A stretch of 64,000 bases of DNA, taken from the NCBI RefSeq assembly GCF_016741785.1, contig NZ_JAERRL010000001.1, positions 62,001-126,000 on the forward strand. Reading direction: 5' to 3'. Position numbers and translations under genes: made by a program. The DNA comes from Streptomyces sp. 7-21. Its GTDB lineage: Bacteria; Actinomycetota; Actinomycetes; Streptomycetales; Streptomycetaceae. The notes under the pieces were generated by a model. That model saw nothing but the letters and a program-made list of their open reading frames with translations. It did not search any database and was not told the origin of the DNA. Of the stretch, positions 1 to 7,519 are shown piece after piece (within the stretch, counting starts at the first letter, position 1; each line of letters opens with the position of its first letter).

Positions 1-1
1 G

Positions 2-889
2 AACGAGACGGACCCCGACCACCTGTCCGTGCTCTTCACCCTCGACCACCTCGCCGCCCGGATGCGGCGCCACGGCGAGAACCTGCTGCTGCTCGCGGGC
101 GCCGGGCCCGCCGGGCGGCCGGGCAACCGCACTCCGCTGATCGACGTGCTGCGCGCCGCCGTCAGCGAGATCGAGCACTACGAGCTGGTCGAGATCGCGC
201 CGCCGCCGCCCGCCGTGGACGTCATCGGCCCGGCCGCCCGCGACGTCAGCCACCTGCTGGCGGAACTGCTGGATAACGCCGCGCAGTTCTCGCCCGACGG
301 CGCCCGGGTGCGGCTGACCGGCCGCTGGCTCGGCGAGGAGCTGGCGGTCACCGTCGCCGACGAGGGCGCGGATCTGCCCCCGGCGCGCCTGGCCGAGCTG
401 AACGCGCGGCTGGCCGACCCCGTGACCCCGCCCGCCTCGGACCAGGACAGCGGCTCCGGCATGGGCCTGTACACGGTCGCGCGCCTGGCGGCCCGTCACG
501 GCCTGCGCTGCTGGCTCGCGCCCCGCCCCGGCGGCGGCACGCTGGCCGAAGTCGCCCTGCCCGCGACGCTGCTGCGCCACCCCGAGCCCGAGCCGCCGGT
601 GACAGCCACGCCCGTGCAGGGCGTGCCGCTGCCTGAGGACACCGGTGCCCACCGGGCGCCGCCGCCGGAGCACGCCCGCGCCGACGAGGAACCGAGCGAA
701 ACCGAACGGACCAGCAGCGGACTGCCGCTTCGGGCCCGCCGCCCCGTCCCCGCGCCCGCACCCGAGCCTGGCCCTGCGCCCACCCCCGCGGGCGGGGTCA
801 GCGCCGAAGAACTGCGCAGGAGACTGGGAGGCTTCCAGCGCGGCGCCCGTGAGGGGCACCGCGCCGCAGGGGAGGAGACACCGTCATGA
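2..889 (+). CDS. cvnA: Conservon sensor-like histidine kinase, C-terminal part (partial)
   Basis: The reading frame is open from base 2, so the N-terminal sensor and membrane part lies before the window. What remains starts in the dimerisation segment (LDHLAARMRRHGENLL) and runs into a GHKL ATPase domain: N-box ELLDNAAQFSP, a G1 box around VADEGADLP and a G2 box SGMGLYTVARLAARHG. A Pro/Ala-rich tail of about 100 residues follows. This is the layout of CvnA kinases of Streptomyces conservons, membrane sensors acting with a roadblock protein, a DUF742 protein and a small GTPase. The stop overlaps the next start (ATGA), so the two are translationally coupled. Kinase family is sure; the Cvn assignment rests on the roadblock neighbour. 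Confidence 0.88.
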   Translation, partial: NETDPDHLSVLFTLDHLAARMRRHGENLLLLAGAGPAGRPGNRTPLIDVLRAAVSEIEHYELVEIAPPPPAVDVIGPAARDVSHLLAELLDNAAQFSPDGARVRLTGRWLGEELAVTVADEGADLPPARLAELNARLADPVTPPASDQDSGSGMGLYTVARLAARHGLRCWLAPRPGGGTLAEVALPATLLRHPEPEPPVTATPVQGVPLPEDTGAHRAPPPEHARADEEPSETERTSSGLPLRARRPVPAPAPEPGPAPTPAGGVSAEELRRRLGGFQRGAREGHRAAGEETPS

Positions 890-1386
890 ACCACGTCCAT
901 GCCCACCTCGGCGGCCAGGGACAGCCGCACCTGGCCCCGGGCGACCCGGCCCGTGACCTGCGGTGGATGCTCAACCGGCTGGTCGCCGAGGTGCCCGGCC
1001 TGGTCTCCGTCGCCGTCGTCTCCGCGGACGGGCTGCCGCTGCTGTCCACGGAGCCCTCCCACCACCCGGGCGGCGGCGGGACGGGACCGCGCGGTGCGGC
1101 CGCCGACCTGGCCACCGTCGTCTCCGGGCTCGGCAGCCTGACAACGGGTGCGTCGAGCCTGATGGACGGCGGCGCCGTGCGGCAGACGCTGGTCGCCATG
1201 GACGCGGGCAACCTGCTGGTGATGTCGATCAGTGACGGCTCGCTGCTCGGCGTCTACACGCTGCCGGACGCCGACATGTCCACGGTCGCCTACCACATGG
1301 CGCTGTTCGTCGGCCGCGCCGGGCACCTGCTCACGCCGCGCCTGCGCGCCGAGCTGCGCCAGGCGGCCACCGGCTCCCTGGCCTGA
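886..1386 (+). CDS. cvnB: Roadblock/LC7 domain protein, CvnB type
   Basis: A 166-residue protein whose body (about residues 20-150) is a roadblock/LC7 fold. It opens with LRWMLNRLVAEVPGL and VSVAVVSADGLPLLS, followed by the MDAGNLLVMSISDGSLLGVYT strand region. In conservons this protein pairs with the kinase upstream and with a GTPase complex, as in GAP/effector systems. It overlaps the kinase stop by 4 bp and has GGGGAGGAG just upstream. The usual next genes, DUF742 (cvnC) and the GTPase (cvnD), do not follow, so this conservon is either split or reduced. Confidence 0.88.
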   Translation: MNHVHAHLGGQGQPHLAPGDPARDLRWMLNRLVAEVPGLVSVAVVSADGLPLLSTEPSHHPGGGGTGPRGAAADLATVVSGLGSLTTGASSLMDGGAVRQTLVAMDAGNLLVMSISDGSLLGVYTLPDADMSTVAYHMALFVGRAGHLLTPRLRAELRQAATGSLA

Positions 1387-1774
1387 GAGGGCCTGAGAGC
1401 GGGCCCGCGCGGGCGGCGCGGGCCGAGGAGCTGGCCGGGGACATCGCCGCCCACCTGCCCGGGACGGTGGTGCGGGCCGCCGACGGCCTGGCCGGGGCGG
1501 CCCGGCTGCTGGCAGAAGGAGCTGGGCGCCACGCTGGCGCCCGCACACGCGCCGTGATCCGGCGGCTGGTGGAGCTGCTGCGGGAGCGTGCGGGATGCTG
1601 AGGGCCGCCCGGGACGTGCGGGCGCGCTGCTTGCCGTCCTTCTCGCCTCGGGAGTGCCGGTCCCCGGCGCCGCTGCTGCGGGCGGCGTTGGTGCTTCAGG
1701 CGGCGGTTGCCGCGCGGCTGTGGGCGGCGGCGCGGGGCGGTGGCGCCGGACCGTGCGGGATCGGGCTGGCCCGG
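1387..1774. other. 388-bp stretch without a convincing gene
   Basis: Between cvnB and the convergent TetR gene. One plus-strand frame (about 1395-1601) is open and reads as an Ala/Leu-rich helical sequence (EELAGDIAAHLPGTVV, then RRLVELLRERAGC, stop). It has no clear start or ribosome site and could be a decayed fragment or chance in high-GC DNA. A GTG at 1588 opens a short frame with a signal-peptide-like stretch, also unsupported. No DUF742 or GTPase remnant is recognisable. Confidence 0.35.
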
Positions 1775-2524
1775 TCAGCTCCGCAGCGGACCCGTCGGCG
1801 TGATCGCCGCCAGCGTGCGCTTTGCGAGCGCCGCTACGCGGCCGCCCGGCGGTTCCTGCGCCGCGGCCCGCGCCAGCACCCGGGCCGTCTCGGCGTCCCG
1901 GCCGGCGGTGACGACCAGCTGCGCCACGAGCTGGTCGAGCAGCCAGTTGCGCAGCTCGCGCTGCGGCGGCTTGCGGCCCTCGTCCAGCCAGATCAGCGAG
2001 GCCGCCTCGACACCAGCGATCCAGGTGCGCACCGTCATCCGCAGCTGGGGACCGTGCTCGCCCTCGTCATGCTCGCCCGCGCCGAGGTGGAGCAGCACCT
2101 GCGCGGCCGCCGCGCGGCGCACCTGGTCGACGATGGCGGTGGTGCGCGAGGTCTCCACCACGCTGCCGCCCTTGAGCAGCGCCCGGAAGCCCTCGTCGTG
2201 CTCGGCGACGAACGACAGGTAGCGGTCGAGCACGTTCGCCAGCCGGGAGCTGAGCGGCCCGGCCTCGGGCTCGGCGAAGCACAGCTCCAGCTCCGCCGCA
2301 GCGCTGCTGAGCGCCGCCTCGTAGAGCTGCTGCTTCCCGCCCGGGAAGTACCGGTACACCAGCGGGCGGGAGACGCCCGCCTCGCGGGCCACGTCGTCCA
2401 GGGAGACCAGCTCCGGCGGGCGCCGCGCGAAGACCCGCTGCGCCGTGGCGATGAGCTGACCATGGCGCTCGGACACGCTGAGCCTGCGGTACGCGGGACC
2501 GGGCGCGGCGGTGCGGCTGTTCAT
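1775..2524 (-). CDS. TetR family transcriptional regulator
   Basis: A 249-residue protein with an N-terminal TetR helix-turn-helix (residues about 20-70): QLIATAQRVFARR, SLDDVAREAGVSRPLVYRYFPGGKQQLYEAAL. The C-terminal helical ligand domain extends to a basic, Ala-rich end. The start ATG at 2522-2524 lies 6 bases after a TAGGCT -10 hexamer (minus strand, 2536-2531), so the mRNA is probably leaderless. The promoter overlaps an inverted repeat, which suggests autoregulation. Its neighbours (cvnB convergent, mannanase divergent and 770 bp away) do not reveal a target. Confidence 0.9.
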   Translation of the reverse strand: MNSRTAAPGPAYRRLSVSERHGQLIATAQRVFARRPPELVSLDDVAREAGVSRPLVYRYFPGGKQQLYEAALSSAAAELELCFAEPEAGPLSSRLANVLDRYLSFVAEHDEGFRALLKGGSVVETSRTTAIVDQVRRAAAAQVLLHLGAGEHDEGEHGPQLRMTVRTWIAGVEAASLIWLDEGRKPPQRELRNWLLDQLVAQLVVTAGRDAETARVLARAAAQEPPGGRVAALAKRTLAAITPTGPLRS

Positions 2525-2552
2525 GGGGCAAGCCTAGTGCGTGGGCAAGGCT
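2525..2552 (-). promoter_or_regulatory. Promoter and putative operator of the TetR gene
   Basis: On the minus strand TAGGCT lies 6 bases before the ATG. The same bases form one arm of an inverted repeat, AGCCT (2531-2535), 12 bases, AGGCT (2548-2552). A palindrome over the -10 element of a TetR gene is the usual place for self-repression. Binding is inferred, not shown. Confidence 0.45.
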
Positions 2553-3141
2553 CCAGGTGGGAGTGTGATGGCGGTCGGGTGAGCAGCCCGGAACTGCGCG
2601 AGGGCGCTCGCGGGGCCGCGTGCAACGGCTGCGCCGCCGTGCCGCGTTGCGCGAACCAGGGCGCTCCTGTGCGCGTCGCCGTGCGCCAGTACGCACCGCT
2701 TCGCACCGGTGCGACCCTCTCCTGCGGGCTGGATCCCGCCTTTGCCGGCTGCCCGTCAATTCGCGGGCGCAACGGGGGAAACCGCCCGCCGCCCGCCCGT
2801 GGCGAGCGGGACATTCGGGCACGGACGGGCGCCCGTGCCGCCGCCGTGACCATCGCGCACGCGAAGGTCCGTGGCGCGGCGCCCCCGGCCGCCGGTGCCC
2901 CTGTCCGTGCCGTGGACATGCCCGGGTGTGAGGGGGGCTGCTGACGGCCGTGTCATGCCGATGGTCGTACCGGCGGCGTGGCCGTGTCCTGCCGGTGTCC
3001 CGGCGTCCGCGCGTGCGTGCGGCGGTCCGCTCCGGGCCGTGCGCGCCGCCGTCCCGTCCCGTCAGCGTCCCACCAAGGAGTTTCGTCGACGTACGGCAGT
3101 TCGAGCGCGCGGCCCCTGCGGTGCCGGCGGCGGCGCGGCTC
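2553..3141. other. Long intergenic region upstream of the mannanase
   Basis: About 590 bases with no convincing coding sequence on either strand. It holds GC-rich imperfect repeats, including a small hairpin GGCACGG/CCGTGCC near 2818-2841. I see no tRNA, riboswitch or insertion-sequence end. It probably carries the far upstream region of the mannanase promoter. Confidence 0.5.
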
Positions 3142-3170
3142 TTGACATGGCTTCGTCAGAAATGGCGTGA
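3142..3170 (+). promoter_or_regulatory. Putative mannanase promoter
   Basis: A perfect -35 hexamer TTGACA (3142-3147) is followed 17-18 bases later by a weak -10 region (GCGTGA/CGTGAT, 3165-3171). Transcription would begin just before the CebR-type palindrome at 3183, giving an untranslated leader of roughly 120 bases. The -35 is convincing, the -10 poor. Confidence 0.45.
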
Positions 3171-3182
3171 TGGGGCACGCCC

Positions 3183-3196
3183 TGGGAGCGCTCCCA
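3183..3196. promoter_or_regulatory. CebR-type operator TGGGAGCGCTCCCA
   Basis: The perfect 14-bp palindrome TGGGAGCGCTCCCA matches the binding site known for CebR, the LacI-family repressor of cello-oligosaccharide utilisation in Streptomyces. It sits just downstream of the putative start site and about 100 bases before the mannanase ATG, a position fit for roadblock repression. I saw no second copy in this window. Confidence 0.85.
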
Positions 3197-3295
3197 GCCC
3201 CGCCTGGGACGAGGGCAAGGATGCTCAACGGTCCTTCGGTACCTCCCCACACCCGGGGTCCCGGCGGGACGGGGCTCCGCAAGGAGAAGAACCAC

Positions 3296-4306
3296 ATGAG
3301 AACGAACACGCGCATCGGCGCCGCGCTCGCAGCCGGGCTCGCCTCAGCCGCCGTGCTCGCCACGGTCTCCGCCGCCCACGGCCAGGAGGCGGACACCGCC
3401 CAGGCCGCGGGGCTCCACGTCAGCGACGGCCGCCTGGTGGAGGCCAACGGCAACGACTTCGTCATCCGGGGCGTCAGCCACGCCCACACCTGGTACCCCG
3501 GCGAGACGCAGTCGCTCGCCGACATCAAGGCGCTGGGCGCCAACACCGTCCGCGTCGTGCTCTCCAACGGCCAGCTGTGGCACCGCAACGACGCCTCCGA
3601 CGTCGCCAGCGTCGTCAGCGACTGCGAGGCGAACCGCCTGATCTGCGTGCTGGAGGTGCACGACACCACCGGCTACGGCGAGCAGCCGGGCGCCTCCTCC
3701 CTCGACCAGGCCGCCGACTACTGGATCGACATCCAGGACGCGATCAACGGCCACGAGGACACGGTCATCGTCAACATCGGCAACGAGCCCTACGGCAACA
3801 CCGGCGCCTCGGGCTGGACCGCCGACACCCAGGCGGCGATCGCCAGGCTCCGCGACGCCGGCCTCCAGCACACCCTGATGGTGGACGCGCCGAACTGGGG
3901 CCAGGACTGGGAAGGCATCATGCGCGACAACGCGCAGGCCGTCTATGACAGCGACCCGGCGGGCAACACCGTCTTCTCGGTCCACATGTACGGCGTGTAC
4001 GACACAGCGGCGGAGATCACGGACTACATGAACGCGTTCGTGACCGCCGGCCTGCCGCTCGTCGTCGGCGAGTTCGGCCACAACCACTCCGACGGTGACC
4101 CGGACGAGGACACCATCATGGCCACCGCCCAGCAGCTGGGCCTGGGCTACCTCGGCTGGTCCTGGTCCGGCAACTCGGCCGAGGTCGGCTACCTCGACAT
4201 GGTGACCGGCTTCGACCCCGCGCAGCTCACCGAGTGGGGCGAGCGCATCTTCCACGGCCCCGACGGTATCGCGGAGACCGCCGAGGAGGCGACGGTCTAC
4301 CAGTGA
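3296..4306 (+). CDS. manA: Secreted endo-beta-1,4-mannanase, GH5 (subfamily 8 type)
   Basis: This enzyme hydrolyses internal beta-1,4-mannosidic bonds of mannans outside the cell. The ATG at 3296, after AAGGAGAAGA, gives 336 residues. Residues 1-29 form a Sec signal peptide (basic N-end, Ala-rich core, cut near AHG/QEA). The mature part opens with GLHVSDGRLVEANGNDFVIRG and continues HTWYPG and ALGANTVRVVLSNG, characteristic of actinomycete GH5_8 mannanases. The acid/base Glu is E164 in NIGNEPYGN and the nucleophile E259 in VVGEFGH. There is no carbohydrate-binding module or linker, so it is a single-domain form. A CebR-type operator upstream ties it to beta-glycan induction. Confidence 0.93.
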   Translation: MRTNTRIGAALAAGLASAAVLATVSAAHGQEADTAQAAGLHVSDGRLVEANGNDFVIRGVSHAHTWYPGETQSLADIKALGANTVRVVLSNGQLWHRNDASDVASVVSDCEANRLICVLEVHDTTGYGEQPGASSLDQAADYWIDIQDAINGHEDTVIVNIGNEPYGNTGASGWTADTQAAIARLRDAGLQHTLMVDAPNWGQDWEGIMRDNAQAVYDSDPAGNTVFSVHMYGVYDTAAEITDYMNAFVTAGLPLVVGEFGHNHSDGDPDEDTIMATAQQLGLGYLGWSWSGNSAEVGYLDMVTGFDPAQLTEWGERIFHGPDGIAETAEEATVYQ

Positions 4307-4332
4307 CCCAGGTGACCGGCCCGTGAGCGCAC

Positions 4333-4368
4333 CGGCCCGCGGGGCGGCGCGCGCCGCCCCGCGGGCCG
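4333..4368. terminator. Bidirectional terminator-like perfect hairpin
   Basis: An 18-bp perfect inverted repeat with no spacer lies between two convergent genes, 27 bases after the mannanase stop and 38 bases before the protease stop. Its arms are all G/C and there is no T-run, as is common for streptomycete terminators. It could serve both transcripts. Confidence 0.75.
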
Positions 4369-4405
4369 CCCCGGCGCGGCCGCCGCGTCAGGCCGGGCCG
4401 CCGTG

Positions 4406-5542
4406 TCAGGCCGGGCCGCCGCGCCAGCGCAGCACGCGGCTGATGTCGGACGGCGAGACGATCCCCGCCACGCGGCCCCCGTCGACCACCACCGCGCGGT
4501 GCTCCGCGCCGCTGCCCAGCCGCGGCAGCAGGTCGGCCACCGGCTCGCCGGGCTCCGCCGTCACCACCCGCGCCAGGGGCGCCATGACCTGGCCGACGGT
4601 CGTGCGGGCGCGTTCCGGGCCCGGCACCCGCGCCGCCTCCTCGACGGTGACCAGCCCGACCGGGCCGCCGTCCGCGCCCGTCACCGGGAACGCCGTGTGC
4701 CGGCGGGCGGGCGGCCGCTCGGTCACCAGCGCGTCCACCGGCAGCCGCGCGTCGACTGTCTCCGGGTCGGGCGTCATCGTCTCCCGCACCGCGACCCCGG
4801 CGAGCAGCTGCCGCAGCCGTGCCTGCCGCCCCTCCTCGGTCGCGGCCACTACCAGGAACCAGCCGATCAGCGCCAGCCACAGCCCGCCGAACGCCGCGGT
4901 CCACACGAACGCCCACAGCCCCAGCGCCACCAGCGCCCAGCCGAAGCCGCGGCCCACCGCCGAGGCGCGCGCGGTCGCCCGGAGCCGGTCGCCGGTGCGC
5001 CACCACAGCAAGGCGCGCAGCAGCCGCCCGCCGTCCAGCGGCGAGGCCGGAACGACGTTGAACAGCGCCAGCAGCACGTTGATGAGCGACAGCCACACCA
5101 CCGACTCCACCGCCAGGCCCCCGGCCCCGGCCGCCGCCATCAGCCACGCCGCCGCGAAGAACCCCACGCCCAGCAGCAGGCTCACCAGCGGCCCGGAGCC
5201 GGAGATCCGCAGCTCCGCCGCCGGGCTCGGCGCCTCGTCCCGCAGCCGCGTCGCCCCGCCCAGCAGCCACAGCACGACGTCGTCGACGGGCACCCCGTCG
5301 CGCCGCGCCGCCACCGCGTGCGCCAGCTCGTGCGCCAGCAGCGAGGCGAGGAACACCACCGCGGCGGCGACCCCGGCGGCGGCGTACGCCGGCCACGGGC
5401 GGCCCGGATGGGCCTCCGGCAGCCGGCCGCCCGCCAGCCCCAGAGCGATGAGCGCGAACACCGCGAGCACGCTCCAGTGCACGCCGACCCGCACGCCCGC
5501 GATCCTGCGGAGCGGACCGCCGAGAGAGAACGTCGCACGCAC
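4406..5542 (-). CDS. Site-2 protease family (M50) membrane metalloprotease with CBS domains
   Basis: A 378-residue integral membrane protein starting at GTG. Several membrane segments occupy residues about 20-240. The zinc motif HELAHA lies in the third segment (near residue 70) and the second metal motif is in VVPASPLDGGRLLRALL. The C-terminal 130 residues form a CBS pair (VRETMTPDPETVDARLPVDALV and a second copy ending GIVSPSDISRVL), an adenylate-sensing module common in SpoIVFB-type proteases. The family cleaves substrates inside the membrane; the substrate here is unknown. It is divergent from polX and shares the 65-base promoter gap. Confidence 0.92.
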   Translation of the reverse strand: MRATFSLGGPLRRIAGVRVGVHWSVLAVFALIALGLAGGRLPEAHPGRPWPAYAAAGVAAAVVFLASLLAHELAHAVAARRDGVPVDDVVLWLLGGATRLRDEAPSPAAELRISGSGPLVSLLLGVGFFAAAWLMAAAGAGGLAVESVVWLSLINVLLALFNVVPASPLDGGRLLRALLWWRTGDRLRATARASAVGRGFGWALVALGLWAFVWTAAFGGLWLALIGWFLVVAATEEGRQARLRQLLAGVAVRETMTPDPETVDARLPVDALVTERPPARRHTAFPVTGADGGPVGLVTVEEAARVPGPERARTTVGQVMAPLARVVTAEPGEPVADLLPRLGSGAEHRAVVVDGGRVAGIVSPSDISRVLRWRGGPA

Positions 5543-5595
5543 GGCCGGCGGGTACCCCCCGCCCCGCTCGCCATGCGGGGCGCCGGGACGCTTCC

Positions 5596-5607
5596 TACAG
5601 TGGCCGT
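5596..5607 (+). promoter_or_regulatory. -10 element for a probable leaderless polX mRNA
   Basis: TACAGT at 5596-5601 is followed by six bases and the ATG of polX, with no ribosome-binding sequence. This spacing is typical of leaderless actinomycete transcripts that start at the A of ATG. No good -35 is visible. Confidence 0.5.
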
Positions 5608-7443
5608 ATGGCCCGGCCGAACGACGAGGTCGAGGCGCTGCTGCGGGAGTACGCCGACCTGCTCCAGATCACGGGCGGCGAGGCGTTCAAGGCACGCGCC
5701 TATGAGAAGGCCGCCCGCGCCATCGGCGGTTACCACACCGACATCTCCCGGCTCGACGCCAAGCAGCTGCGCGCCATCCCGGGCGTCGGCGCGTCGATCG
5801 CCGACAAGGTCACCGAGTACCTCACCACCGGGCGCATGCCCGCCCTGGAGGAGCGCCGCGCCGCCATCCCGCCCGGGGTGCGCGAGCTGACCAGCATTCC
5901 GGCGCTCGGCCCCAAGCGCGCCATGCTCCTGTACGAGAAGCTGGGCATCGCCTCGCTCGACCAGCTCGTGGCGGCCATCCGCGCCGGGAAGCTGCGCGGC
6001 CTGAAGGGCTTCGGCCCCAAGACCGAGGAGAAGCTGCTGCACGGCGTGGAACTCGCCCGGCAGGCGGGCGGCCGGATCCTGCTCGACGCCGCGATGGACG
6101 TCGCCGAGGAGACCGTCGCCGCGCTCGCCCGCGCCACCGGCTGCGACCGCTGCTGCTACGCGGGGTCCCTGCGCCGCATGAAGGAGACCATCGGCGACAT
6201 CGACCTGCTCGTCGCCGCCGAGGACTCCGGGCCCGTCATGGACGCCTTCACCCGGCTGCCGCAGGCCGCCGAGACCATCGTGCGCGGTGAGAAGAAGACG
6301 TCGGTGCGCACCGCCCAGGGGCTCCAGCTGGACCTGCGGGTGCTGCCGCCCGCGTCCTGGGGCGCCGGGCTCCAGTACTTCACCGGCTCGCGGGCCCACA
6401 ACATCGCCACCCGCACCATCGCCGGCCGCAAGGGGCTGAAGCTGTCGGAGTACGGCCTGGCCGACGCCGAGAGCGGCCAGCTGATCGCCTCGGACAGCGA
6501 GGAGGAGGTGTACGAGCGGCTCAGCCTGCCGTGGATCCCGCCGACGCTGCGCGAGGACCGGGGCGAGATCGCCGCCGCCCTCGCGGGTGAGCTGCCCAGC
6601 CTGGTCACGGAGTCCGACCTGCGGGGCGACCTGCACACGCACACCGACCTGACGGACGGCGTGTCGTCGCTGGAGGACATGGTCCGTGAGGCCGCCGCGC
6701 GCGGGTACGCCTACTACGCCGTCACCGACCACGCGCCGCAGCTGGCCATGCAGCGGATGACGGACGAGAAGGCGCTGGCGCAGCGGGAGCGGGTCCGCGC
6801 GCTGGACCGGGCCCACGGGCGCGGCCGGGGCATGCGGGTGCTGCACGGCACCGAGCTGAACATCGGCCCGGACGGCGACGTCGACTGGCCGGGGGAGTTC
6901 CTGGCGGGCTTCGACCTGTGTGTCGCCTCGGTCCACTCCCACTTCGACCTGGACCGGGCGGCCCAGACCCGGCGCCTGATCCGCGCCTGCGAGAACCCGT
7001 ACGTCTCGGTCCTCGGCCACCCGACGACCCGGAAGATCGGCAGGCGTCCCGGCATCGAAGCGGACTTCGACGCCGTGTTCGCCGCCTGCGCCCGCACCGG
7101 CACCGCGCTGGAGGTCAACTCGCACCCGGACCGGCTGGACCTGAACGACGAGCACATCCTGCGGGCCCGCGAGCACGGCGTCGTCTTCGCCATCGACAGC
7201 GACGCCCACGCCGTCACGCACCTGGCGCACGTCCGCTACGGCGTGGGCACCGCCCAGCGCGGCTGGCTGACCGCCGACGACGTCCTCAACACCTGGCCGT
7301 GGCAGCGGGTGCGCCGCTTTCTGGCCGCCAAGCGGCCGCGCAGCGGCGGGCGGGCATTATGCCGCCGCGCGCCGCGCCTGACAGGCCGGGCGGGCGGCGG
7401 TTCCATGGAAGGCGGATGCCCGCCGGGCACGGCCGGGGGCTGA
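5608..7443 (+). CDS. polX: Family X DNA polymerase/3'-5' exonuclease with PHP domain
   Basis: A 611-residue PolX, used in gap filling during base-excision repair. Order: 8-kDa-like helical domain with helix-hairpin-helix motifs (LRAIPGVGASIADKV; LTSIPALGPKRAMLL; GLKGFGPKTEEKL), nucleotidyltransferase palm with GSLRRMKETIGDIDLLV carrying the metal aspartates, then a PHP phosphoesterase domain (DLHTHTDLTDG near residue 345, later HPTTRKIG and DSDAHAV). The PHP residues look intact, so exonuclease activity is plausible. The C-terminal 40 residues are an Arg/Gly-rich extension. The start is supported by the -10 element 6 bases upstream. Confidence 0.95.
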   Translation: MARPNDEVEALLREYADLLQITGGEAFKARAYEKAARAIGGYHTDISRLDAKQLRAIPGVGASIADKVTEYLTTGRMPALEERRAAIPPGVRELTSIPALGPKRAMLLYEKLGIASLDQLVAAIRAGKLRGLKGFGPKTEEKLLHGVELARQAGGRILLDAAMDVAEETVAALARATGCDRCCYAGSLRRMKETIGDIDLLVAAEDSGPVMDAFTRLPQAAETIVRGEKKTSVRTAQGLQLDLRVLPPASWGAGLQYFTGSRAHNIATRTIAGRKGLKLSEYGLADAESGQLIASDSEEEVYERLSLPWIPPTLREDRGEIAAALAGELPSLVTESDLRGDLHTHTDLTDGVSSLEDMVREAAARGYAYYAVTDHAPQLAMQRMTDEKALAQRERVRALDRAHGRGRGMRVLHGTELNIGPDGDVDWPGEFLAGFDLCVASVHSHFDLDRAAQTRRLIRACENPYVSVLGHPTTRKIGRRPGIEADFDAVFAACARTGTALEVNSHPDRLDLNDEHILRAREHGVVFAIDSDAHAVTHLAHVRYGVGTAQRGWLTADDVLNTWPWQRVRRFLAAKRPRSGGRALCRRAPRLTGRAGGGSMEGGCPPGTAGG

Positions 7444-7462
7444 GGCGGAAACCTGAAGGCAC

Positions 7463-7497
7463 GCCGGGAACCACCGCCGGGAACCATGCCGGGAACA
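7463..7497 (+). repeat. Three short direct repeats before the fusion gene
   Basis: GCCGGGAACCA begins at 7463 and 7476, and a shorter copy GCCGGGAACA begins at 7488. Spacings are 13 and 12 bases, just over one helical turn. The last copy ends about 20 bases before the next start codon. They could be regulator half-sites or a simple local duplication. Confidence 0.4.
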
Positions 7498-7519
7498 TGT
7501 CAGGAAAGGGGTGCGGCCC

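Noticed and set aside
1588..1803. Short secreted protein gene after cvnB
   Set aside because: The GTG-started frame has a signal-like stretch but no ribosome site, runs over the end of the TetR gene and is Gly/Arg-rich without structure.
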